From assembly GCA_030017995.1 (NCBI GenBank), contig JASEGS010000010.1, forward strand, positions 1-51,963: a DNA stretch of 51,963 nt, given 5' to 3'. Positions 27,765-35,070 of the stretch are shown here, piece by piece. The first letter of the stretch is position 1; every line of letters starts with the position of its first letter. Position numbers and translations under genes: made by a program. This DNA is from Thermodesulfovibrionales bacterium (GTDB lineage: Bacteria > Nitrospirota > Thermodesulfovibrionia > Thermodesulfovibrionales > Dissulfurispiraceae). Below the pieces are notes generated by a model. The model saw only the letters and a program-made list of their open reading frames with translations. It had not been told where the DNA came from and made no database searches.

Positions 27765-29479
27765 AGAACCAGGAGATCGCAAACCTATTCAATGAAATAG
27801 CCGATATTCTTGAGATAAAGGGCGAGAACCCATTCCGCATCCGCGCATACCGCAGGGCTGCTCAGAATATAGAGGGCCTTTCAAAAAATATAGAAGATGT
27901 TTCTCACGAAGAGCTTTTGCAGATTCCGGGAATCGGACAGGATCTGGCCGGAAAGATAGAGGAATACATAAAGACCGGAAAGATTCATGCTCATGATGAA
28001 TTGAAAAAGGAGATACCTGATGGAGTATTAACCCTCCTCTCAGTGCCAGGTCTCGGGCCGAAAACATCGAAAATGCTTTTTGAAAAACTAAGCATTAAAA
28101 ACATCGATGATCTCGAAAGGCTCGCCTCAGAGCATAAACTGTCTGGCCTGCCCGGCATAAAAGAAAAAACAGAAGAGAATATCCTGAAGGGCATAGAGAT
28201 GCTTAAAAGGGGCAAAGAACGACAGCCTCTCGGAAAGGTTCTTCCTATTGCAAATGACATTATTGCGCATTTGACAAATAAGGCTCCTATAGACAGGATC
28301 GACCTTGCAGGCAGTCTCAGAAGATGGAAGGATACTATAAAGGATATTGATATACTTGCAACATCAAACAATCCAAAAGAGGTAATGAAGGTCTTTGTAC
28401 ACCTTCCGCATGTCAGAGAAGTATTGATGCAGGGACATACGAAATCCAGTGTGATACTCCATGAAGACCTTCAGGTAGACTTAAGGGTAGTAGAAAAAGA
28501 ATCCTATGGCGCAGCGCTTGCATATTTCACAGGCAGCAAGGCGCACAATATAAGGCTCAGAGAAATGGCTATGAAGAAGGGGCTCAAGGTTAATGAATAC
28601 GGCATATTCAGGGAAAAAGACGATAAAAAAATCGGCGGAGAAAAAGAAGCAGATGTTTACAAGATCTTAGGGCTTCCATATATACCGCCGGAATTAAGGG
28701 AAGACCAGGGGGAGATAGAGTCCGCACTTGAAGGCAATCTTCCAGAACTCATAAAATTGGATGACATCAAGGGAGACCTCCATGTTCATTCAAAATGGAG
28801 CGATGGCAGCCACACTTTTGAGCAGCTTGTCGAGGCTGCCCGACAAAAGGGCTATGTTTATTTCGCTCTAACAGACCACTCAAAAGGACTGGGAGTAGCA
28901 CACGGACTAACAGTGGAACGGTTAACAGAACAGCGCAAAGAAATAGCCGCATTAAACCAAAAACTCAGGGGCTTCCGAATTCTGCATGGAACCGAGGTGG
29001 ACATCAGGAGCGATGGCAGCCTCGATTTTCCTGACGATGTCCTGAAAGGGCTCGATCTGGTAGTAGCATCTATCCATTCTGGATTCAGGCAATCCAGAAA
29101 ACAACTCACCTATAGATTGGTCTCTGCAATGAAAAAGCCCTATGTAAGCATCATAGCCCATCCTACAGGAAGGCTCATAGGCGAAAGGGATGCGTATGAT
29201 GTGGACATGGATGAGATATTAAAGGTCGCAAAACAGACAGGTACTGCCATCGAGATAAATGCCTATCCTTTAAGGCTTGATATTAACGATACTTATGCCA
29301 AAAGGGCAAAGGAGATGGGGATACCAATTGTTATAGCAACAGATACCCATGTGACCAATCAATTCGATTACATGCGCTACGGAGTCTCTATTGCAAGACG
29401 CGGCTGGCTTGAAAAGGGTGATGTATTGAATACGCTGGAAGTGGAAAGGCTTTTAAAGCAATTGAAACCACATAAATAA
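27761..29479 (+). CDS. polX: DNA polymerase/3'-5' exonuclease PolX
   Basis: PolX is a family X repair polymerase fused to a PHP phosphoesterase. In 572 aa: N-terminal IADILEIKGENPFRIRAYR (11-29) and two helix-hairpin-helix elements (LLQIPGIGQDLAGKI, LLSVPGLGPKTSKML); the nucleotidyltransferase core with AGSLRRWKDTIKDIDILA (about 184-201) carrying the catalytic Asp pair; and the C-terminal PHP domain from about 335 with GDLHVHSKWSDGSHTFEQL, ALTDHSKGLGVAHGL, HGTEVDI, IAHPTGR and ATDTHVTNQF metal ligands. A long hairpin follows its stop codon. Confidence 0.96.
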   Translation: MKNQEIANLFNEIADILEIKGENPFRIRAYRRAAQNIEGLSKNIEDVSHEELLQIPGIGQDLAGKIEEYIKTGKIHAHDELKKEIPDGVLTLLSVPGLGPKTSKMLFEKLSIKNIDDLERLASEHKLSGLPGIKEKTEENILKGIEMLKRGKERQPLGKVLPIANDIIAHLTNKAPIDRIDLAGSLRRWKDTIKDIDILATSNNPKEVMKVFVHLPHVREVLMQGHTKSSVILHEDLQVDLRVVEKESYGAALAYFTGSKAHNIRLREMAMKKGLKVNEYGIFREKDDKKIGGEKEADVYKILGLPYIPPELREDQGEIESALEGNLPELIKLDDIKGDLHVHSKWSDGSHTFEQLVEAARQKGYVYFALTDHSKGLGVAHGLTVERLTEQRKEIAALNQKLRGFRILHGTEVDIRSDGSLDFPDDVLKGLDLVVASIHSGFRQSRKQLTYRLVSAMKKPYVSIIAHPTGRLIGERDAYDVDMDEILKVAKQTGTAIEINAYPLRLDINDTYAKRAKEMGIPIVIATDTHVTNQFDYMRYGVSIARRGWLEKGDVLNTLEVERLLKQLKPHK

Positions 29480-29534
29480 TGGAGTATTAGGGTAATGCAG
29501 CCTAAACCCGATACTCCGTTACTCTAATTTTTTT
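29477..29534. terminator. Bidirectional hairpin between polX and the small Cys gene
   Basis: TAATGGAGTATTAGGGT (29477-29493) pairs imperfectly with AACCCGATACTCCGTTA (29505-29521), a 17-bp stem over an 11-nt loop, followed on the plus strand by CTCTAA and a run of eight T. Both the polX stop and the stop of the opposing gene are inside the stem arms. Confidence 0.65.
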
Positions 29535-29680
29535 TCACCTTCTTCTTTTCCCTCGGAAGTCTCTTTTATCGTTACATCCTTTACAAACTCAGGACATTTC
29601 TGTCCTGCCTTCATCGAAAACTGCTTCTGACAGGTTGCCCTCCATGCGCACACAACACATAAGACTTTATTTTTATCCAT
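29519..29680 (-). CDS. Small cysteine-rich protein (53 aa)
   Basis: This gene has an excellent AGGAGG 5 nt before ATG and coding-like sequence. The protein reads CVVCAWRATCQKQFSMKAGQ followed by KCPEFVKDVTIK, giving four Cys in a CxxCx5C...C arrangement suited to metal binding; I recall similar CAWRATCQKKF-type small proteins in Nitrospirota and deltaproteobacteria, but no named function. The C-terminus is acidic and Lys-rich. It lies about 65 bp downstream of the interrupted nuclease-like gene on the same strand. Its stop codon is in the shared GAGTAACGGAG word. Confidence 0.75.
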   Translation of the reverse strand: MDKNKVLCVVCAWRATCQKQFSMKAGQKCPEFVKDVTIKETSEGKEEGEKKLE

Positions 29681-29744
29681 TGTCCCTCCTAACCCAGATT
29701 ATTCTTATAACAAGGCACAATATAGTATTTGCGCGGGTTGTGTC

Positions 29745-30581
29745 TTAAAACCCTTTGAAATACTTTGCTAACACCCTTTCTATATTATTTATGATACTGT
29801 CTTTTGCATTTATTATAAAAATCTTCGGCCTTTCTGTGCTAACCTCAAAAAGCTCCTTTTCCATTCTCTTTACCTCAGGCGGCTCTGCAAACCGCTGTTT
29901 TAGCTCTTCCTAAAACATGGGCACTATCTTGTCCTTCATTCGCAGCTCGGTATCCATAAAAAATATCGCAACCTCTGGCATGAGGTCATAAATCCTGTTG
30001 AAGAATGCCCTGATCTCATTCTGGTATATCTGTTTCGGAGGCGATGACTTTATCTCCATGTAAAGAATAGAGGCGTCAACCTTTGCCAGCAAGTCATAAT
30101 CGCCGCCAACCATAGGTCTTTTTATCTTAACACCCCATACGGCTTCTGCAAGAAATTCCCTCTTGCATATCTCTGCAACAAACCACTCAAGAGTCTCGCC
30201 GAAGCTTTTTACTGGCGCCTTTGTCAGTTTGTAAGCCATGTTTTCAGGAACTGCAAGCCCTGTTTTTACAAGATGCTTTATGTATTCATCAGTGACCTCT
30301 TTCGTAGAATATCTTGTCACCTGCGCAAGCGTGAATAAAGGCTGATGCTTGATTACGTCTCTTAAAAAAAGGCGGAAAGAGTACTTCTTAAGCATCTCGT
30401 AATATCCACTGATGAATTCCCTATCTGGAATTAAAAGGTCTTCAGAAGGTTCTTTTTTATATATTTTAAAACCCCGCCTCTTTAATAAACCGGAAAGAGG
30501 AGGGGTTAAGTTATTTAAGGCCCTTCTTAACCTCTTTATTTCAGACCTCAAAAAATCTATTTCCTGAAACTCGTCACCCAT
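29745..30581 (-). pseudogene. PD-(D/E)XK nuclease-like gene interrupted by one amber codon
   Basis: The frame 29910-30581 (223 aa, ATG with AAGGA 8 nt upstream) ends at TAG, but the same frame continues for 54 well-coded residues (EELKQRFAEPPEVKRMEKEL and onward to YFKGF) and stops at TAA 29745-29747. The full product would be 278 residues. N-terminal coiled-coil (FLRSEIKRLRRALNNL), a middle helical region resembling a winged helix (about 70-120), then a PD-(D/E)XK-like core: Glu137, GGDYDLL with Asp161/Asp163, and Glu176-x-Lys178 in LYMEIKSSPP. The catalytic pattern is intact before the stop. GAG to TAG is the simplest cause. Could also be readthrough or a sequencing error. Confidence 0.75.
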
Positions 30582-30679
30582 TTAATTAATCCTTCATGTA
30601 TTATTAAGATTATACTCCATGAAACCCGATTTGAACTCATTGATGCCTTATATTTATAATTCTATCCGGCGGCATTTTG

Positions 30680-30701
30680 ATATGGCTTGCCATATTTTTT
30701 T
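30680..30701 (+). terminator. Hairpin with T-run upstream of cutA
   Basis: ATATGG-CTTG-CCATAT followed by six more T. The stem is AU-rich and weak. No plus-strand gene ends nearby, so if it works it would act as an attenuator in the cutA leader. Confidence 0.35.
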
Positions 30702-30717
30702 CTGAATGGAGGTTTTA

Positions 30718-31038
30718 ATGGAGGCAATTGTAGTTTATATTACTGCATCCGGCGAAGCGGAGGCTGCAAAGATATCAAAAGCTATCGTGCAAGAGAGACT
30801 TGCAGGATGTGTTAATATCGTCAGAGGAATTCGCTCCATATACTCATGGCAAGGGAAAATAGAGGATGATGCCGAAGTCTTAATGATTACAAAGACCCAG
30901 AGACATTTATTTGAGCCGTTGAAAAAGCGTGTAAAAGAACTACACAGTTATACGGTGCCTGAGATAATAGCTCTTCCGATAATTGAAGGTTCGGAGGATT
31001 ATTTGAACTGGCTTAAAGAGGTGACAGGTAAGGCATGA
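30718..31038 (+). CDS. cutA: Divalent-cation tolerance protein CutA
   Basis: CutA1 proteins are small ferredoxin-like trimers linked to copper tolerance in E. coli, with an uncertain molecular role. I start at the second ATG (106 aa), which has GGAGG 5 nt upstream that overlaps the first ATG. Conserved features: VVYITASGEAEAAKISKAIV, ERLAGCVNIV (with the conserved Cys), SIYSWQGKIEDDAEVLMITK, and HSYTVPEIIALPI before the C-terminal YLNWL. It overlaps the next gene by 4 bp. Confidence 0.95.
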   Translation: MEAIVVYITASGEAEAAKISKAIVQERLAGCVNIVRGIRSIYSWQGKIEDDAEVLMITKTQRHLFEPLKKRVKELHSYTVPEIIALPIIEGSEDYLNWLKEVTGKA

Positions 31039-31394
31039 AAGATAAGGTTTACACTGATATTATCTGCAAAGAATTCTGCAAATATTACAAAGGAGGCAAG
31101 GAAACGCTTTTTTGCAAAGGATACGAGCTTTTACGAAATAACCTGACACCATCTGAATTAAAGATGCTTGCTGCATCATTGAAAGCTTGCGGCGACATAA
31201 AAAACTCCATCCCTGCAAAAAGTAACGAGCTGACTAAACTTGTATGCAGGAGATGTGACTTCTTCATTGACGGCTGTGATTTCGCTGAAAGCCGTTCAGG
31301 AGCGCCATGCGGAGGCTATCTGATTATCAAGCGCCTTTCTTTCTTATCCTTATGGTATTTGCATGTGCCTCAAGTCCTTCTGCATCTGCAATAG
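31035..31394 (+). CDS. Cysteine-rich small protein coupled to cutA
   Basis: The 119-aa protein begins inside the cutA stop. It contains ICKEFCKYYKGGKETLFCKG (10-29), CGD in the middle, and CRRCDFFIDGCDFAESRSGA followed by PCGGY (about 71-94), eight or nine Cys that could form two metal sites. I cannot name the family, but the Cys spacing looks deliberate and CutA is a metal-related neighbour. The last 22 codons (after about residue 97) lie opposite the end of hisD and are hydrophobic without clear pattern, so the native protein probably has a short tail that ran on after loss of an earlier stop. Confidence 0.7.
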   Translation: MKDKVYTDIICKEFCKYYKGGKETLFCKGYELLRNNLTPSELKMLAASLKACGDIKNSIPAKSNELTKLVCRRCDFFIDGCDFAESRSGAPCGGYLIIKRLSFLSLWYLHVPQVLLHLQ

Positions 31395-32604
31395 CTTCTA
31401 CAGTTTCTGCAAGACGCATAAAACCCTTTTTATCGAAACGCAACAGGCTCGTCCTTTTAATAAAATCATAAACGCCAAGTGGTGATGAAAACCTTGCAGT
31501 GCCGCCTGTGGGCAGCGTATGATTTGGTCCTGCTGAATAATCTCCAAGGGGTTCCGGCGTCCATTGCCCTAAAAATACAGCCCCTGCATTTTTAATAAGC
31601 TCCACATCTTTTTCGAGATTCTCTGTCATTATCTCAAGATGCTCCGGAGCAATCTCATTAGCTATATCAATTGCCTCGCTGATATCCTTTGTTTTTATTA
31701 TTGCTCCGAATCTCTTTAATGACTTTCTTGCTATATCCTTCCTTTTGAGACTTTTAAGTTGCCTGTCTATTTCATGAATAACCCTGTTTATAAAACCCTC
31801 TGAATTTGTTATAAGTATGCTTGATGCCATTTCGTCATGCTCTGCCTGGCTCAGCATATCTGCTGCCACAAAAGCAGGATTAGCAGTCTCATCAGCGATT
31901 ATCAGTATCTCACTTGGTCCGGCAATCATATCAATATCCACCTCTCCAAAGACCATTTTTTTTGCCAAGGCCACATAGATGTTTCCAGGGCCGACCACTT
32001 TATCCACTCTTTTAATTGTCTCTGTTCCATAAGCCATTGCGCCTATTGCCTGTGCTCCGCCGATTCTGTAGACCTCTTTTATTCCGAATAAATCTATGGC
32101 TGCCATAACATTCGGGTTTATTTTACCCATAGGCGCCGGGACGCATACGGCTATCTCCTTTACTCCGGCAACCTGTGCTGGAATAACATTCATCAAAACA
32201 GTTGAGGGATAGGAGGCCTTTCCACCAGGGACATAAACACCTGCACGCTCTATCGGCCTGATTATCTGCCCAAGCAATGCCCCGTCCTTCCTGAATGACC
32301 ATGATTTCTCTCTCTGTTTTTCGTGAAAAATCCATATTCTCTTAGTAGATAATTCCAGCGCCTTTATTGCCTGCTTGTCAGCCTTTTTTGCATACCGTTT
32401 AATCTCTGTTTGGCTTATTCTCAAAGGAAGCTCGTGTCTGTCAAACTTGCTGGTATATTTTATTACTGCCTTGTCGCCGTTTTTTCGCACACCGGCAAGT
32501 ATATCTTTCACTGCCTTTTCTGTCTCAGGATTGGCACCCATTGCTCTTTTCCTTAAAAGCTTCAAGAATGCGGTTATTTCTTTCTTGCTTTTTACTATTT
32601 TCAT
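31327..32604 (-). CDS. hisD: Histidinol dehydrogenase
   Basis: HisD carries out the last two oxidations of histidine synthesis using zinc and NAD. The 425-aa protein shows KSWSFRKDGALLGQIIRPIE, ERAGVYVPGGKASYPSTVLM (about 113-132), VGPGNIYVALAKK, MIAGPSEILIIADETANP, LSQAEHDEMAS with the zinc/base residues, and HTLPTGGTARFSSPLGVYDF (about 358-377). ATG lies 6 nt after a TGCTATAAT extended -10 with no Shine-Dalgarno, suggesting a leaderless mRNA. No other his gene is in the window. Its 3' end overlaps the opposing Cys-rich gene by 68 bp. Confidence 0.97.
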   Translation of the reverse strand: MKIVKSKKEITAFLKLLRKRAMGANPETEKAVKDILAGVRKNGDKAVIKYTSKFDRHELPLRISQTEIKRYAKKADKQAIKALELSTKRIWIFHEKQREKSWSFRKDGALLGQIIRPIERAGVYVPGGKASYPSTVLMNVIPAQVAGVKEIAVCVPAPMGKINPNVMAAIDLFGIKEVYRIGGAQAIGAMAYGTETIKRVDKVVGPGNIYVALAKKMVFGEVDIDMIAGPSEILIIADETANPAFVAADMLSQAEHDEMASSILITNSEGFINRVIHEIDRQLKSLKRKDIARKSLKRFGAIIKTKDISEAIDIANEIAPEHLEIMTENLEKDVELIKNAGAVFLGQWTPEPLGDYSAGPNHTLPTGGTARFSSPLGVYDFIKRTSLLRFDKKGFMRLAETVEAIADAEGLEAHANTIRIRKKGA

Positions 32605-32610
32605 TGAGTC

Positions 32611-32619
32611 ATTATAGCA
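32611..32619 (-). promoter_or_regulatory. Extended -10 promoter directly before hisD
   Basis: TGCTATAAT on the minus strand ends 6 nt before the hisD ATG. The extended TG-N motif can replace a good -35 box, which is not visible. Transcription would start at or within a base or two of the A of ATG. Confidence 0.6.
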
Positions 32620-32688
32620 CAGGCAGTGGAAAGGTGGTGGCGCAATATGCCTCGGTTCTGCAAATTAGCTATAAGTGTCATTGGGAAG

Positions 32689-32694
32689 TATAAT
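32689..32694 (+). promoter_or_regulatory. -10 box of the exported protein-moxR-DUF58-tgase operon
   Basis: TATAAT lies 41 bp before the ATG of the exported protein; the -35 candidate TTAGCT (32665-32670, 18 bp spacer) is poor. Confidence 0.4.
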
Positions 32695-32735
32695 TGAATA
32701 TAGACACTATTAACCACCACATGGAGGGAAATACC

Positions 32736-33266
32736 ATGAAGCGCGCCTTTCAATTCATTTTCATCAGTATAGCCGTTTCAGTATTATTGCAAAGTGATTC
32801 CCTTGCTGCTGAAAAATATTTAAAAACAGAAGAGGCAACTACTGCGGAAGTGCAGGGAGTTTATACCCTTATACTTTACGAGAGCAGACATTTAAATGTT
32901 GTAGAGACCGTTGCCATTCTTGACAGAGAAGGAGATCCTTATATATTTGAGCTGTATGCGCCGGAATTTAACTATACAGTAAAAAATGGGCTTTTAGCTA
33001 AAGAGGCTTTGCAAGAGGCTGAGAAGTTCGTGAGCTGGCACAGTTCATTCTGGAAGACTCAGTTAAGCAGGGTGCTGGATTATAAAGGCAATGCAATCGG
33101 TTATGAATTGAAACCTCTTTATCATCTTCTTACCTTTGGCGTTTCTGATGTGCTCGATATTTATTACCTCATAAGGGATAACAAGGTGGTAACAAGGATA
33201 CGGCTGATACCTTCTGTTGAAAAAAGGCTTTTTGATTTAGACAGAATGAAAGGCATAGGAAAGTGA
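32736..33266 (+). CDS. Exported protein of unknown function
   Basis: I start this 176-aa protein at ATG 32736, which follows GGAGGG by 8 nt and begins a signal peptide (KRAFQFIFISIAVSVLLQ, cleavage after about SLAA, residue 24); an ATG 42 bp upstream lacks these. The mature part is a mixed alpha/beta domain without Cys (for example VYTLILYESRHLNVVETVAI and ELKPLYHLLTFGVSDVLDIY). I do not recognise a family. It overlaps moxR by 4 bp, so it is the first gene of the MoxR-DUF58-transglutaminase unit, acting presumably in the periplasm. Confidence 0.75.
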   Translation: MKRAFQFIFISIAVSVLLQSDSLAAEKYLKTEEATTAEVQGVYTLILYESRHLNVVETVAILDREGDPYIFELYAPEFNYTVKNGLLAKEALQEAEKFVSWHSSFWKTQLSRVLDYKGNAIGYELKPLYHLLTFGVSDVLDIYYLIRDNKVVTRIRLIPSVEKRLFDLDRMKGIGK

Positions 33267-34198
33267 ATAATATCCAAAACGACAGAATTGACCACATAAT
33301 AGGATCCCTTACCAGATTTCTGCATGGTAAGGCACGGGCGCTGCGTCTTTCTTTGATCGCTTTTTTTTCCAAAGGGCATTTGTTGATTGAAGACTTACCC
33401 GGCCTTGGAAAGACAACCCTCGCCATAGGGCTTTCCAGAGCGCTTGGCCTCAACTTTGGAAGGATTCAATGCACAAGCGACCTGCTGCCATCAGATATTA
33501 CTGGTCTTTCAATTTACAATCAGGCTACTGGAGAGTTTGAATTCCATCCAGGGCCTATTTTCAATAATATTGTCCTTGTGGATGAAATAAACAGGGCGAC
33601 TCCAAAGACTCAAAGCGCTCTTCTCGAGGCAATGGGAGAGGAACAGGTTACTATAGAAGGGAGAACGTATAAACTGCCATTGCCTTTCTTTGTTATAGCA
33701 ACTCAGAATCCTGCGGAGCATTTTGGGACATTCCCCCTGCCAGAGTCCCAGCTTGACAGGTTTATCATGAAGATAAGCATAGGCTATCCTTCAAGAGAAT
33801 CTGAAAAGGAAATACTCAGAGGTGGCAGCACACGAGAAAGAATTAATTCTATCAAGCCTCTGATGGATAAAGAAGATGTCCTCCGAATACAGAGGGAAAT
33901 AAGCGAAGGCGTATATGTATCAGATAAGATCCTTAACTACATGCTGGATATATTTGAAGCTATAAGGAGCAGCAGGTATGTGTACACAGGACTATCCACA
34001 AGGGGCGCCCTTGCTCTTGCATATACTGCAAAGACAAATGCCTATATCCATGGCCGGGATTTTGTCATTCCTGAAGACATAAGAGAATTGGCAGATTACA
34101 CTATCACACACCGTGTAATGTTCAGAGAAGAATATGAAAATATGGATAAAAAGGAGGTTATAAGATCTTTAATGCAGGAAATAGCAGTCCCAGCGTAA
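33263..34198 (+). CDS. MoxR family AAA+ ATPase
   Basis: MoxR ATPases act as chaperones that activate or assemble metal- or envelope-related complexes, usually with DUF58 and VWA partners. The 311-aa protein has Walker A in LIEDLPGLGKTTLAIGL (about 36-52), Walker B in IVLVDEINRATPKTQSALLE (about 102-121), sensor 1 ATQNP, and the MoxR lid. GTG start, overlapping the exported protein by 4 bp (GTGA). Its downstream partners are DUF58 and a TgpA-like transglutaminase, the common three-gene set. Confidence 0.95.
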   Translation: MNNIQNDRIDHIIGSLTRFLHGKARALRLSLIAFFSKGHLLIEDLPGLGKTTLAIGLSRALGLNFGRIQCTSDLLPSDITGLSIYNQATGEFEFHPGPIFNNIVLVDEINRATPKTQSALLEAMGEEQVTIEGRTYKLPLPFFVIATQNPAEHFGTFPLPESQLDRFIMKISIGYPSRESEKEILRGGSTRERINSIKPLMDKEDVLRIQREISEGVYVSDKILNYMLDIFEAIRSSRYVYTGLSTRGALALAYTAKTNAYIHGRDFVIPEDIRELADYTITHRVMFREEYENMDKKEVIRSLMQEIAVPA

Positions 34199-34233
34199 TT
34201 AAGATAACAAAAGCGGGCTGGATATATATATTT

Positions 34234-35070
34234 GTGACACTATTTTTAGGCTTTTCAGCAGTAAACACTGGAAACAATCTCGTCTACCTTGTAGTATCCG
34301 CTCTGCTCAGCTTCATGGGCATTTCTGGTTTTTTCGGAAAAAGGAATTTATCAGGTATTGACATTGATATAGAACTCCCGCAGGAAATTTATGCTGGCAG
34401 GGATTTTCCCCTGAAAATAAGGCTTAAGAACAACAGAGCCTTTTTACAGGCATTCCTAATAAAGATAACAATAGGGAAATACGAAACATTCTTTCCCTTT
34501 ATTGACAAGAAAAAAGAGATTATTAATTACATAAATATCTCTTTTGAAGCCAGGGGAAGATATAAAATGGACAATCTACATATCTGCTCAGTCTTTCCTT
34601 TTAACTTTTTCATAAGATGCAAAAAGATAAATAAGTCCTTTGAGTTTATAGTTTTCCCGAAGCCTGAAAAATGTGTCTTGAAAAGTTATTTTGAAAAGGA
34701 GAGGATTCAAAAAGGCGAACAACCTTTGGATAAGATAGGATATGAAGCAGATATAATCTCTATAAGAGAATACATCCATGGGGATCCCTTTAAGCACATA
34801 AGCTGGAAGGCAACAGCAAAGACAGGAGAACTTAAGACAAAAGATTTATCAGCGCTGTCGTATCAGCCTATTGTAATTGATTTTGATACCGTCAACATCA
34901 GAAATACAGAGGAAAAACTCTCTTGCATAACTTATACAGTTTCCCATCTGTTCAAACTGGGCATACCCGTGGGACTTAAGATAAGGAATAAATTATATAA
35001 ACCCGGCATTTCAATTTCCCATAAAACCAACATCCTGAAAGAGCTCGCGCTTTATGACACTGAAAAATGA
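34234..35070 (+). CDS. DUF58 domain-containing membrane protein
   Basis: The frame from GTG 34234 gives 278 aa, but the family N-terminus (KITKAGWIYIF...) is encoded further upstream in the same frame, where no ATG, GTG or TTG exists back to the in-frame stop at 34147-34149. An ideal AAGGAGG (34151-34157) stands 7 nt before ATC at 34165; ATT at 34198 is another candidate. True start is therefore probably non-canonical. The protein has two close N-terminal membrane segments (LFLGFSAVNTGNNLVYLVVS, then ALLSFMGISGFFG) and the DUF58 signature DIISIREYIHGDPFKHISWK (about 172-191). Works with MoxR by family precedent. Confidence 0.88.
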   Translation: MTLFLGFSAVNTGNNLVYLVVSALLSFMGISGFFGKRNLSGIDIDIELPQEIYAGRDFPLKIRLKNNRAFLQAFLIKITIGKYETFFPFIDKKKEIINYINISFEARGRYKMDNLHICSVFPFNFFIRCKKINKSFEFIVFPKPEKCVLKSYFEKERIQKGEQPLDKIGYEADIISIREYIHGDPFKHISWKATAKTGELKTKDLSALSYQPIVIDFDTVNIRNTEEKLSCITYTVSHLFKLGIPVGLKIRNKLYKPGISISHKTNILKELALYDTEK

